A DNA stretch of 64,000 bases from Proteromonas lacertae (GCA_002245135.1 NGBS01000881.1:62001-126000), one strand, 5' to 3'. Shown: positions 48,267 through 61,920, counted from the first letter of the stretch. Notes: generated from the sequence alone by a model not told the origin. Made by a program: numbers and translations.

Positions 48267-50292
48267 ATGGAATCAATTGACGCTAATGGAAACAAGGTTT
48301 ACAATCTATCAGCTGGTAGATTGTTCCCAAACGTATATTTTTGCGAATTTATAAGTATTAGTGGCTTACAGAATCTCAAAAAAAGAAATTGGCAAAGGAT
48401 GAAGGTATTTTACTTTAGTTATAACATTAATAGAGTATAGTAAAAGAATTAATCTGATACAAGATTTTCAAATGAATTCAGCATGTGAAAAAGTTAAAAT
48501 ATCACAAGATGGTAAGTTTATAGTAGTTACTGGTGTATATCCTCCAATTATAAGAACTTATGAAGTTCAAGAAAAAAGTATGAAATTTGAAAGGCATTTA
48601 ACAAGTGAAGTGGTTCAATTTCAATTGTTAGCAGATGATTATAGTAAAATTGCTCTTCTAGAAGAAGATAGAAATATAGAATTACATACTGCATATGGCT
48701 ATCATTATAAAACCAGAATCCCTAAAATGGGAAGAGATATGACATATTTCAAAGAAAATTGTGAATTATTGATTGTTGGAAGTACACCAGAAATATACAG
48801 ATTATCTTTAGAACAAGGAATTTTCCTCAAATCCTTCGAAACTAATAGTTCTGGTAATAACGCTATAGGAATTAGTCCAATTCACCAATTAGTGGGTGTA
48901 TGTGGAGATAATGGTGTATTAGAATGTTGGGATGAAAGACAAAGAAACAGAATAACATCAATGAATGTAAGTGATAATGAATTAACAACATTAAGATTTA
49001 GTAATGATGGAATGAATTTAGCTATTGGAACTAGTAAAGGTTTATTATGTATGTATGATTTGAGAATGTCTGAACCATTATATACCAAACAATATCAATA
49101 TGAAACGCCCATAATGGATTTAAAATTTGTAAACAATAAACAATTAATAGGATGTGATCAGAAAGTAATAAAATTTTGGAATTATAAAACTCAAGATCAT
49201 ATTTGTACAATTGAAACTCCTAATCAAATTAATGATTTAGCAGTTGTACCTAATACAGGATTATTCTTTGTAGCATGTGAACAAGAGAGAATGATGTCAT
49301 ATTATATGCCAAGTTTAGGACCAGCTCCAAAATGGTGTAGTTATATTGACAGTATCACTGAGGAATTAGAAGAAGAAGAATCAAGTACTTATGTTGATTA
49401 TAAGTTTATAACAAGAGAAGAAATAGAGAAAATGGGATTGACTCATTTAGTAGGTAGTAATTTATTAAGATCTTATATGCATGGTTATTTCATGGATTAT
49501 AAATTGTATAATAAATTAGTAACAATATCTGATCCAGATGCTTATGATAAATGGAAGAAAGAAGAGATTATAAGAAGAGAAGAAAAGAAGAAAGAACAGA
49601 GAATTATAGTAAAACATAAACTACCTAAGGTGAATAAAGATTTAGCTAAGAAATTATTAGATGAAAAGAAAAGTAAAGTTATTGAAAATCCATTAGGAGA
49701 CGATCGATTTGCAGATATGTTTAACAGAGATGAATTTACAATTGATCAGAATTCTGATGATTATAAAAGACTTCATATGATGGATTATATTAAAAATAAT
49801 AATAGAAAGAATAAATTAAATAATGATGATGATGAAGATGATGATGTGAAGGAAATTCTAAAGGATCAATTTGAATTGTTGGATGAGATAGAAGAAGAAC
49901 AACAACAAGATATTCTATCAAATAAAAGAAATAATGATAGTGATATTGACAATAATTTTAATGATGATGATAGTGATAGTGATAGTGACAGTGATAGTGA
50001 AGAAGAAAACACTAAACAACAAAAACAGAAAGAAAAAGAAAAAACTAAATCTAAACAAGAAAAGAGGAAATTGTATAAACTTAAAGATGGAGAATCAACT
50101 GTATTAACATCTGTGAATAAAAAAAAGAATAATTTACAAGCAATGAAACGAAAAGAGATTCAGAGTAAACCTTTGGAAGAGAGAGTAAATGAATTAAAGA
50201 ATGACAATTCTTCATCAAGATTAGTAAATGGGAAACGTGAAATAACATTTGAAGTAAGATCAAAAAATGCAAAGAAACCAAAGAGAAAATAG
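48267..50292 (+). CDS. NOL10: NOL10/ENP2 nucleolar WD-repeat protein
   Basis: Exons 48267-48332, 48362-48404 and 48434-50292; introns 29 bases each; 655 residues. The start MESIDANGNKVYNLSAGR and WLTESQKKKLAKDE, then the beta-propeller (VKISQDGKFIVVTGVYPPIIRTYEV, LECWDERQRNRITS), and the post-propeller region (ITREEIEKMGLTHLVGSNLLRSYMHGYFMDYKLYNKL, DDRFADMF) match NOL10. In yeast the homologue ENP2 is required for 18S rRNA maturation in the small-subunit processome. The C-terminal 150 residues are acidic Asp/Ser tracts and then lysine-rich sequence, normal for nucleolar proteins. Confidence 0.93.
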
Positions 50293-50372
50293 AAGAATAT
50301 GTTTTATGATTTGTTTTTGTTTTGTGTATGTTTGATTCTGGTTTGATATAAATAGAATAAAAAATCGCAAAA

Positions 50373-51236
50373 ATGAATGTAACTAGTGTTCTTAATGTTG
50401 TATGACTATTGGCTTATCTTTATGTTAGATTAATAATACTCGATATTGGGATTTGGGAGATCTTGTTGGTTTTATCAATTTCTTCAGTACTCTTAGTGTT
50501 TGTTTGGAGTATAGAAGTATTGCACAACAGACTACATCATTTTATTCATTGGTTGCTTGCTTGTTAGGACAATATGGTATGACAATGTTCTTATATGTAA
50601 ATAGGAGGTGGTATGTCACTTTCATTTGTATTAGGAGAATGTCCAGTTTTTTTTCTAAAGAATGAACCATTTATATCTGGATTATTAGCATGGCTATTGG
50701 TTTTTGCCACTCCTTATGAAATAGGTTATAAATTAGCAAATTCTGTTTATATATCTCCGTTATGTTCTATTGGAGTGTATTTAAATTGGACCCATGGGAT
50801 TAGTTCCAATGGAATTGATAAAATTATGAATTTTGGTGTTCCTTTCTCTAATAGTTTAGTATTAATTATATTTGCAGGAGTAGTAGCATCTAGTGGTGGG
50901 GGTGTATTAACAAAATGGTTAAGACTACATGACGGAAACATGAAATCAATAAATGGTCTTCCTCCTGATTTAAAAACTCCAAGTTTGAGAGTTCAAACTA
51001 ATTTAATAGGAACTATAATGTATTATTGTATGGTGTATTTGTTTAAGTCTTCCTTCTTGTCATTTACTAAGAATACAGCAAAGACTATTATTTTTATGTT
51101 TGTTGCAGTGATGGATGTTATTGAAAGGTTGTATCATATCGATTTTATTCCAAATCTACATTACACTGCGTTTAAATTGTTTGGAATTCCATATCATGTA
51201 TGTAATAAAGTAGATACAAATCATAAGGAACTTTAA
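50373..51236 (+). CDS. TRIC-type (TMEM38) intracellular cation channel-like protein
   Basis: Exons 50373-50399 and 50429-51236; 277 residues if one base is removed in AATAGGAGGTGG near 50605, which connects MTMFLYVN to GGMSLSFVLGECP and yields a multiple of three. Hydrophobic segments alternate with TRIC-like motifs: GGMSLSFVLGECPVFFLKN, WLLVFATPYEIGYK and GVVASSGGGVLTKWL, the last in the place of the gly-rich pore helix. TRIC channels conduct monovalent cations across the ER to balance calcium release. The match is by motif and topology. Confidence 0.72.
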
Positions 51237-51418
51237 ATAAGCAAATTTATATTTGTTAATTAGTTGTTTTTGTTGTTTTTATTGTGAAGTAAGTTTTTAA
51301 ACACAAATGGTAATTTACGAAGTAATTTTGTTTACATTACATTTTGAATAGTCATTTCGTAATTCAATATCTATTGTGCTTTTATCATTGAATTACATAA
51401 TTAAAATATCAACAATTC

Positions 51419-54400
51419 ATGTCAGAAGCACAAAATTCAAATGATATAAGTCAAGAGTCAAAAGAAAACAAAAAGAAGAAGATACAAACAGCAGAAAATG
51501 CCAACTGCTTTTCCAGTTTGTTATTTAACTGGTGCCAACCGACTTTAAGATTAGGAAAAAAGCGTCCTCTCAATTTTGAAGATCTACCTCCTTTACCGTA
51601 TACTAGCGTTATTTTATATAAATAGAAAAGCTGATTCAGCTCAAGGGGTTAAACAATCATTCTACAAAGCTTGGGAAGTAGAAAAGAAGAAAAAGAAGTA
51701 TATTGTGTATTTCATTTATTAGACCTTCATTATCATGGGCTTTATGGAATGCTTACAAGACTCATTACATATTTGCAGGATTTCTCAAGCTGATTCATGA
51801 TATTCTTCAATTTGTTAGTCCAATAGCATTAAATTTGCTTATTAAGTTTATGGACGATACATCCAAGCCATTAGTATATTTTAATGATATTATTTATTTA
51901 TGAATAGTATGAAGGAATTATAATCGCATGTGTTGTTTTTGTATGTTCAATAATACAAAGTTTATGTTTGAGACATTATTTTTATTATTGTTATGAAGTA
52001 GGAATGTTAATTAGATCAGCTGTTATAGCTAGTATATATTTCATATTATATATTATTTAGCTGTGTATGATAAATCATTAAAGTTAAGTACAAAATCGAG
52101 AGATAAATATACTACAGGTCAAATTAACAATATGATGGCAGTGGATGGTATGAAGTTACAAGGTTTAACAGGTTATTTACAGACATTATGGAGTGGTCCA
52201 TTTCAAATCATTGTTTCAATAGTAATGTTATGGATGCAGTTAGGTTATAGTTGTTTAGGTGGTTTAGCTGTTATTATTATTATGGTTCCTTTATCTGCAT
52301 GGTTTGCAAACAAAATAAAACATTATCAGAAATTAATTATGGGCACAAAAGATGAGAGAGTCAAGTCAACAGGTGAAATGCTGAATGGAATTAAAATAGT
52401 GAAATTACAAACATGGGAAGAAAGTTTTAAAGAAAAGATTCATAATTTCAGAAAAGTAGAATTAAAAGATTATTATAAAAAGACATTTTATGACTGTATA
52501 TCATCTGGATTATGGGGAGCAACACCAGCATTAGTCGGAGCTGCTACTTTTACACTTTATACAGCAGTTGGTTATAAATTAACTGTAGCAACAGCTTTTA
52601 CTAGTTTATCTTTGTTTGATATACTGAGATTTCCTATTTCTATGTTACCTAAGGTTATTAGTAACGTTGCTGAAGCAAGAATATCACTTCAAAGAATAGA
52701 ACAATTCTTGGAAGGTGAAGAAATAACAGAAATAGGTAAAGATGAAGGAAGTGATGTTAATATTAAAATTGAAAATGCTACATTTAATTGGCCTGTAACA
52801 GAATCACCAGCTGGTTGTGTTAAATCTCCTCGATCACCACATGAAGGTAATACATTACAACATATTAACTTTGAAGCACATGATAAAGGATTAATAGCCA
52901 TAGTTGGTGATGTAGGAAGTGGTAAAACTTCATTTTTATGTAGTTTGTTAGGAGATATTGAATTAGTTGAAGGTAAAGTGAATATGAATGGAAAAGTTGC
53001 TTATTCATCACAAGTACCATTTATTCAAAATGCATCATTAAGAGATAATATATTATTTGGCAAAGAATTTGATGAAGCAAAATATAAAAAAGTGTTATAT
53101 AACTGTGCTTTAGTTCCAGATTTAGAAATCTTACCAAATCGAGATTTAACTGAAATAGGTGAAAAAGGTATTAATCTAAGTGGAGGTCAAAGAGCAAGAA
53201 TCAGTTTAGCCAGAGCTTTATACAGTGATAGTGATATTTATTTATTAGATGATATATTAAGTGCTGTAGATGTTCATGTTGGTAAACACATATTCAAAAA
53301 TGCAATAAAGAAAGGTCTAAGTAATAAATTAGTATTATTAGTAACAAATGCTGTTGAATATTTGAATGAAGTTGATGATATTATTGTGCTAAGTAAAAAT
53401 GAAATAGCAGAAAGAGGAAATTTTGATACATTAATGAAGGATAATGGAATATTTACTTCATTCTTGAATGCTTTAAAAGTTAATAGAAATAATGTTAATA
53501 AGACCGAAGATGAAGATGAAAGAAGATCGGCTGTAAGTCTAGATGCAATATCCAAAGTTGAAGATGTATATAATATTATATTTAATAATTATATTGTCAA
53601 ATAGATAAAAATAGGAAATGAAAATAAAAATGATCTTATAACAATTGAAGAAAGAGCAACAGGCCAAGTAGCTTGGAAAGTTTATCAGACGTATATAATG
53701 TCAGTTGGTGGTTGGATTGTTGTAATACTGATTTTAGTAGCATTTACAATAGGTGAAGGTGTAACTGTTGGTAATAATTTGTGGTTATCTTTATGGTCTT
53801 CTGAAATGGAAAAACCTTCACCACTCTATTCCACCTGGACATTTTTAGGTGTTTATTTAGGATTAGGTTTTGGAAGTGTGATTGTCATGGGTTTAAGAAC
53901 GTTCTATTTAAAGATAAAAGGATTAAGTGCAAGTCAAATATTACATGATAATTTGTTAGACACTGTTTTATATTTACCAATGTCATTCTTTGATACTACT
54001 CCAATTGGTAGAATATTGAATAGATTTAGTAAAGAAGTGTATATAATTTTATTTATTTATATTATATTTAATAGTGATGTTATTGATGGAACATTACCTG
54101 ATACATTAAATTCATATTTCCAACAAATATTTAGAGTTCTTTCTACCATTGTGGTTATTGTATATGCTACTCCGTGGTTTTTAGTTGCAATAATTCCAAT
54201 CTATTTCATATATAGAGCATTTCAGAATTATTATTTAATGAGTTCAAGAGAAATCAAAAGATTAGAATCAATCAGTAGTTCACCAATTTATGCTCATTTT
54301 TCTGAGACTTTAACAGGAGTTTCAACAATCAGAGCATATAAAGATCAAACTAGATTTATCAAACAGAATGAAGATAAAGTAAATGATAATCAAAGTGCTT

Positions 54401-55434
54401 ATTATATGACATTCTCTTGTAACAGTTGGTTAGGTATTCGATTAGAATTTACTGGTTCAATAATTGTATTAGCAGCATCAATATTATCAGTAATAAAACA
54501 TGGAGATGTAGATTTTACTAAATATGCTGCATTATCATTATCATATGCTTTGAGTGTAACTCAATCATTAAATTGGGTTGTGAGAATGACAAGTGATAGA
54601 GAAACAAATATTGTATCTGTAGAAAGAATTGATGAATATATACATAATGAAAGAGAAGCTAGTCCAATAAATCCATTGAATAGACCACCAGATGCTTGGC
54701 CTGAAAATGGAACAATTGATATGAAAGATGTAGTAATGAGATATAGAGAAGGATTAGAACCTGTTTTAAGAAATATTACATTTCAAATTCCTGCATTGAA
54801 AAAGATAGGTATAGTAGGAAGAACAGGAAGTGGTAAAAGTTCATTGTTATTAGCGTTATTAAGAATTGTAGAGAGTGAAGGAGAGATTATTATTGATAAT
54901 GTTAATATTAAATCGATTGGTTTAAGAGATTTAAGGAGAAGAGTTGCTGTTATTCCTCAAGAACCAATTATATTCAGCGGAACAATAAGAGCTAATATTG
55001 ATCCTTTTAATGAATATAGTGATGATGTTATATGGAAAGTGTTAGAAAGTTGTAATGTTAAAGAGTATGTAGAAAATGAAGGTGGTTTAGATGCAACAGT
55101 GTTAGAAAAAGGAAGTAATTTAAGTCAAGGCCAACAACAACTGTTATGTATAGCAAGAGCAATGATAAGAAAATGTAAGATAATAGTAATGGATGAAGCA
55201 ACTTCTTCAATTGATATTAAGACAGACAGTTTGATTCAAGATACAATTGAGAGAGAGTTTAAGAATTGTACTGTCATTACAGTTGCTCATAGAATCAATA
55301 CCATTATTAATAGTGATAAAGTAATGACAATGGATAGTGGTAAATTGGTAGAATATGATGATCCTAATGTTTTAAGGGAAAACCCTGAGAGTTTATTCCA
55401 TATATTGCTAGAAGAGTTTAAGCATAATAATTAA
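51419..55434 (+). CDS. ABC transporter, subfamily C (MRP-type)
   Basis: Exons 51419-51597, 51626-51697, 51723-51873, 51908-52031, 52061-53565, 53605-54038 and 54075-55434 give exactly 1,274 residues. Layout TMD1-NBD1-TMD2-NBD2 without the extra N-terminal TMD0, as in ABCC4-like short MRPs. NBD1 has GDVGSGKTS, LSGGQRAR and LLDD (no catalytic Glu after Asp, the usual degenerate ABCC site). NBD2 has GRTGSGKSS, LSQGQQQLLC and MDEATSSID. N-terminal FNWCQPTLRLGKKRPL is the ABCC signature before TMD1. It would export organic anions or conjugates. The 36-base intron at 54039-54074 contains no stop and is a multiple of three, so retention would insert 12 residues after FSKE. Confidence 0.93.
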
Positions 55435-55759
55435 TATTATTCTTTTTAATAGTATAGATGTTTTTCATATTAATAAAAGAAATTTACCAGTAAAAGTGAT
55501 TAAGAATTAATAATCATACTAAGAGAATATACTCTTTTTAGTTTTTCAATTTCAACATCACTACTCTCTCATTTCTCTGCTCTGCTTTTCAGAACTTATA
55601 CAATAACAACATCTTCTACAAGATAATTTTATAAGTAGGTGTTAAGAACTTTTTCTATTTTTATGAAAGGAATATTATAAAAAATTCTATAGAATATAAA
55701 ATTAATGATATGAAAACATTATTATTTATTCTTACATCATAAATAGCATAATAGAACAT
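55435..55759. other. Intergenic spacer
   Basis: About 325 bases between the convergent ABCC and PHD genes. AT-rich, with short poly-T and CT-rich stretches. I see no gene, repeat or RNA in it. Confidence 0.5.
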
Positions 55760-56511
55760 TTATTTTTTATTGCATAATGGACAAAACCAATTTCCTTTAG
55801 GAATTGATTTTAATCCAGCACATTGTTTATGATAAACACGATGACATGCTTCACAACATAATAAATTACCTTTCCTCTTACAAATATCGCATTTATCATT
55901 CCATATATCTTTCTTCTTAATTTCATTTATTTTTCTTTTCATGTTTTTAAACTCATAATTATTTTCATTAACAATACTTCTTCTTATTCTTTTAGATGGT
56001 TGTTGCATGCTTGATTGAATTAAAGCATATATTAATCTTTGAATTACTTCTTTTACACTTTCATCAGATTCTAAAACACACATCTTGCTGATTTTCTTGA
56101 TTAAGTTTGTAGCATCTTCATCATTAATCTTTCCTTTTTCGTTAATCTATAATAAAACATCAAAATATTATACTAAATGAAGAAGATTGTTCCAAAATAT
56201 AATATCATGCTTTTTTAAGTATTTACCTAAGTACATTTCTTTGATGCAATCTTCATATTCCTATAAACAAATAGTCTAGTAGAAAGATACTTCAATCAAT
56301 TTTTCTATTATATTCTTAAAATCATTTAAATCAGTATATTTAACCCGATATTTTGAAAAATCACATATGTACCACATTTCTTTTACCTTAATACTTTCTA
56401 TATTAACATCAAATTCTGAACTTCTTTGAATTTTTTTTAATTCTTTGCTAATCCATATAATAATATAAAACCATACTCTATATATGTCCTAATATGTTTT
56501 ATCTTATTCAT
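55760..56511 (-). CDS. PHD-finger protein, small, possibly DDT/RSF1-related
   Basis: Exons 56511-56291, 56260-56174 and 56146-55760, about 231 residues if one A is added near the A7 at 56435-56441. The C-terminus is a PHD zinc finger: CDICKRKGNLLCCEACHRVYHKQCAGLKSIPKGNWFCPLC, with Cys4-His-Cys3 ligands in order. PHD fingers read histone H3 tails. The N-terminal helical part (YICDFSKYRVKYTDLNDFKNIIEKLI...GKINDEDATNLIKKI) might be a diverged DDT domain as in RSF1/BAZ chromatin-remodelling subunits, but I am not sure. Confidence 0.75.
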
Positions 56512-57620
56512 TGAGATGAATATTTGATTAGGCTTGAGAGATATTTTGGGCTTGATGGATGTTATATCATTATTTCTTCATTTTCTATTCCCAATTACAA
56601 ATCTCCAAACCCACATATTAAATTTATCATATAATAAAAGCCGATAATGTTATAAACCCAAAACTGTATTACATTTTCAATATTTCATATCCATTTCATG
56701 TGAATTACAATAATAACTAGAATTATTGATGAAAAAAGTATTTTCATAAATAAAAAGTGGTTATTTCATGAGATTTTAGAAAAAGAAAGTTCAAATTGAA
56801 GCTTGATAATCACGATCTGATCTAGTCTCAATTTTATCATTTCTTTAATTTCTTTCAAACCAAGTGTCAATTGTGGAATATATATATATATATATATATA
56901 TGATATAACACAGAACATCGTAACAATAGGAACTATTTCAAAGTAAATATTATAATCATCTTACATTCTTCTGTTTGAAGAAGTGGTCAATCCATATATT
57001 ATTAATATTCTGATAGAAAAAAGATATTTATAATATAAAATCAGATGGTTATTTATTTTGATAATAATGCTTTTTTATTTTGTTTAGCTGTAGCATTATA
57101 TGATATTATGTAAGAAACTAATATTAGATAGTTGGATATATTTTTATATCACAGAAATATTAATTAGTAGTATTGTCTATAAGTGAAAAGCAGTATATTA
57201 TCTTATATATAACTATGTGATATTAACATTATATTTTGCATTTGCGATGATATGTGATGATTAAATAGAAATTTCAATAAAAGCTATATAGTTATGGTTG
57301 ATATTAATTCTGTTTATGTAATTCCATCTTTATGAATGTTAATGAACATATAGTTAATAGATGCGAGTTTCAAAATGTTGAAATTATTCTTCTTTATATA
57401 TTGATGTATAAATATGACATTTATGTATTGTTGAAAATGCAATTAATGAAATCTTCTATTTTTCTTTTAGTAAACGACTCTGGTGATTAGTAAATATACT
57501 TAAATGCACATATGCATGTTCTTAAAGAGGTTGCATATTGGTCGCATATGTTGTGTTTATTGCTTGAAGATGTGCGTCATAATAAAAATAATAAACACTT
57601 TTTCATTTTGTATTTTCTTG
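56512..57620. other. Long AT-rich intergenic region with TA microsatellite
   Basis: No supported coding exon. A TA dinucleotide run of about 22 bases lies at 56880-56901. Short open stretches (for example around 57045-57110, MVIYFDNNAFLF) are too short and stop-ridden to call. The right end should contain the promoter for the surface-protein gene. Confidence 0.5.
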
Positions 57621-60600
57621 ATGAATTTCAATAAACAAATCATTTCATGTATATTACATTTATCTATACACAATATATTCATATATTCTTATAGTTGTTA
57701 GCTTAATTGTTGTATTCTGTAGAGCATTTAACTATGAATCAAATCATCCCCAATTCAAAAAGGATGTGACAATTGATGTTCTTAAACCTGATGGGATGGG
57801 GAATGGTAAATACACAGTATCTACTGATTTACCAACTGGTTTATCGATTGATGAAACAACAGGATATATTTCAGGAACTGCAGGAACATTTCAACTTACA
57901 GTATTTTTTAATAAGGGAGAAGATGATGCTGATACATGTTCTTTGATGATATTCGGTATATTAAGTAAAATCTATAACTATAGTTCTGGATCCTCCTGTA
58001 ATAAATTGTGGTGTTTCAAAATTAACATCTTATGCTTTAATAAACACTGAAATTGAATGTAGTTCAACAGGGAACATTCATGAGGACGATTGGTCAATAA
58101 GTCCAAATAATTTGAGAGGAGTTGAACAGAGAGGTTCTAGAATAGTGTTTCGTAATTTTGATGCAACTCAATCTAGAACAATTACTGTAAGAGGTTCAAA
58201 TGAAGGAGGTGAATCTTCTTATAAAATAGAGATAGTGAAAATTGAAAATCCTACATTATATGATGGAATTTATACAAGATTGAATGATTTAACCACAACT
58301 CCATGTGATCAATATTATGATGGAATTGAAGTATATAATACATTTCCAATAAATGGTGCAATGTCGAATCTTAATGATTTAACAAATCAAAGTCAATGGA
58401 TTAAAAAATGAATAATATTTATTTCTCAGGTATTTTTACAACATTTAATGGAACTTTGGATGGATTTATTAATATTGAAACATCTGGTGAATATACATTT
58501 TATTTACAAACAGGTAAATCAATGGGTGCTAGAATATATTTAGAAAATGAAGAGATATTATCAGATTGGGGTGAATGTAAAGAATGGAATGAAATACCAT
58601 TATCAAAAAGTATAACCTTAGAAAGTGGTTTAAAAAGAGTATTTATAGAAATAATGGGTGGTGAAAGTTTAGATATGCATTTTGTATTTGACTATTCGAC
58701 ACCTGGTAGTAGTGAAAGAAAAACAATTCCATTTAAATATACTAATGCTCATTTTGATCCAATATCATTCTTAAATGTTGATGCTACATTGATTAGTTGG
58801 TTAAATGATGCAAATAACTATACTCCACTTCATGTATTAAGAGGTGTTGCTGATAGTTGTTGGATAAGTAATAAAGTTGAATTACCAGAAGGTTCTGAAA
58901 TTACAACTGATTATATAAAAAGCCATCCTCAAGAGAATATGGATTATAAAACCTATAAAATTAAATGTAAAAATTCTGATAGTGAAACAAATGAAATAAC
59001 AATTCAAATTCGTGTAACTAGTAAAACATTATCTGGTGTGGTTGCTTATTATTATAAACCAAATAATTTTGACACATTATGTGAAACAGGATATGGACCA
59101 ACTACCAATGGACTTGAACCAGTTTATATTCAAAGACAAGAAAATGTAGAAATAGTTGAAACTGAAGATGATCCACATCCAGAAGGATTGAGTATTGATT
59201 TCTTAGATGATTATGCTGCTTATTTTGAATCTTATTTAAGAATAAAAGATGATCAACCTGAAGGAGTGTACAATTTTCGAGTTCAGTGTGAAGGTGGTTG
59301 TTGGGTATATTTTAATAATGAAATGGTAATAAATAAAGCTGGCCGAAATAGTTTTGATGATGCTTCTTATTTCAATTACACTTTGACATATGATTATTTA
59401 TTGTATCAAGTATATTATTCAACTCATAATGGTTATGCTAAAATTGATATTCAAATGAAATACTACAGTGATGAAAACTATGATTATAATATTCAAGAAT
59501 ATTATGTACCATCAAGCGATTACTTTGTAATGACTCAAAGATATGCAACTTATATAAGTGGTCAAACTGTTAGTAATCAAGCAATTCCAGTAGAAAGTTT
59601 TTATTGTAAAAGTGTAACAGTTGAACCAACATTACCAGGTGGATTAATGGCTTTATGTCGAACAACTGCAATAATTGGTGGAACAATTGAATCTGATTTT
59701 AATCATGAAGTTGAAGAATATACAATTACAATTGTTAGTACTGAAGATAATTCATATTCTTATCCAATTTATATAGGAATTAAAAGTATATTTTATAATG
59801 TAATTTAATCTAATAGCTTCTGCAACTCCAAGTGGATTATATATTCAAGATCTTGAAGCAGGAGAAATATATAAAGAAACAATTTCTTTAATAATTGGTA
59901 AATTTTATTCTTTACAATTTCATATTGAACAAGGTTATGTTATATCATTTAGATTAGATAATATACCTGTTGGTTTTAGTTATGATTGGAAATCAAGTAC
60001 ACTTTCAGGTAGTCCAATAGAAGAATTAAATTCAGAATTACATATAGAAGCAATGCTTCGTCCATTTGATGGTGATAGAATGGAATTTAAATTTGGTTTA
60101 ACAGCTACCAGTGGTTGTGAAAGTGGAAGTAGTATGCATGCATTTGTATTTACATCTGATGTCGATAATGGCTATTTTACTCTTCTTAATGTTGTTAGTT
60201 CAGATGGCACAACAGCTATTGATCATTCAAGTTATGAAACAGTTGATTTACCTTTTACACTAAGTCAGTGTATAACTACTGATGTCTATACAATTTACAC
60301 TAATGCATTTTATGATTATACATTTACAGTATATAATAATGGTGTTAAAGTACATAAATCTTCCCATAATAGTTACGAATCTGCTAATATTGTTTTAAAT
60401 ACAGGTATATATTTATATAAATAATAATAATAATATAGAACCAATTTTACCAGTTTTCAAATATTTCGCATCTAATGTTACTATATATTTAGGTAATGAA
60501 ATATTATTAATGCCAAGAATTGAAACATTTATTGAATCATATACAATCAATCCAACTGCACTACCTGATGGAATTCTATTTGATAATATAACCGGTAGAA

Positions 60601-61443
60601 TATATGGAAGAGCAAGAAGTTTAACAAATTCAACGAAATATACAATTACTGCTACTAATGGCAAAGGAAAAGCTACATTTGATATGTTAGTGCATGTAAT
60701 ACCAAATACTGAAGAAGATGATTGTGAAAATGCTGAAAAGTTCTTATTTGGTTTAAAGATGTCAATAAATGAATATCCAGAAAGAGTAGGTTATGAATTG
60801 ATGGATTCAAATGGGAATATTATATTTAATCGAATTCAAGGTACATTTGAAGCTAATACAGACTATACAATTAAAATGTGTCTTACAAAAGGATGGTATA
60901 CATTAAGACTAGTTGATTATACAACTTATGGTTGGGGTGGTTCAACAGCAACATTATATGCAGGTGATTCAATGATAGGAAAATATACTATAAATATGAA
61001 TGATGATGCTAAGAAAGATATAACAATGGATTGTATAAATATAAATTTATTATTATTATTATATAGTATCTTATCTTATGGATACACATACTAAGTGGGA
61101 ATATAGTCAAATGTATCAAGAAAATTGGATGTTAAATAATTTTACTTCATCATGGCCATCATCTAGAATAAATGAACTTAATAAAGCTACTTCGTCTAAT
61201 CCAACTTATTACTTAAGATATCCATTAATATTTAGTGATTATAATAAATATTCAGGATATTTTATTAGATTTACTCATAAATCTGGTGTAATTATAAGAA
61301 TAAATGGAAGAGAAATATTCCGAGATAATTTAGGAAGTGGAGATATTAATCAAAACACTCAAGGAGACAGTACATATGAAATACCACAACAAGATAAATT
61401 TATATTACCAATAGATGATTTAAATACTACAGCCATTATATAA
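57621..61443 (+). CDS. Second PA14/putative-Ig surface protein, truncated before any membrane anchor
   Basis: Exons 57621-57648, 57695-57955, 57984-59785, 59817-60404, 60439-61032 and 61067-61443; 1,216 residues if one A is added to the A6 at about 58404-58409. Signal peptide MNFNKQIISFVSLIVVFCRA. Putative-Ig motifs DLPTGLSIDETTGYISGTAG and ALPDGILFDNITGRIYGRA. PA14-like modules appear around FINIETSGEYTFYLQTGKSMGARIYLENEEI and YNFRVQCEGGCWVYFNNEMVINKAG. It is a diverged paralogue of the 22.8-28.6 kb protein, but it stops at 61443 without the sushi modules, membrane helix and tail, exactly where TPR-like repeats begin. Truncation by rearrangement is likely. A secreted product is possible. Confidence 0.75.
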
Positions 61444-61920
61444 AACAGCATTAGAACATTCATCAACAAATGAAAAAAACTCTATTGTAGTAATCATATT
61501 GGTTGCTGTTATAATAATATAGTATAGGTGTGATATATAATAGAAATAGAAAGAATATGAAACAGCAAATCAATATTATAGAAATGCTTTGTTATTTTGT
61601 TCAACTAATAAAGATAAAGAAACGAATAATAGAATGGCAGGAAATTGTTACTATAATATAGTATTTATATAATTACTACAATGAATAGAAAGAATATGAA
61701 AAAGCAATTCCATATTATAAAACTGCTTTAGAATATTGTTCATCAATTGAAAATTTGGAATATTCAAATAGAATGATAGGAGATTGTTATTATAATATAG
61801 TATTTATATAATGATTATACTGAATAGAAAGATTATGAAGAATCAATCTCATTCTATGAGAGTTCTTTATTATATTCTTCATTTAATGAAGATGTAGGAT
61901 ATTTAGAATAGTTTTTGAAA
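61430..61920 (+). pseudogene. Decayed TPR-repeat array: exon-plus-intron tandem units of 139 bases
   Basis: Four units follow one another: (P)LYKTALEHSSTNEKN, KEYETANQYYRNALLFCSTNKDKETNNRMAGNCYYNI, KEYEKAIPYYKTALEYCSSIENLEYSNRMIGDCYYNI and KDYEESISFYESSLLYSSFNEDVGYLE. Each complete exon is 111 bases (37 codons), followed by a 28-base GT-AG intron ending in GAATAG or AAATAG. The consensus (A..YY..AL) is TPR-like. The first and last units are cut off and no start codon is visible, so this is a fragment. Confidence 0.7.
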
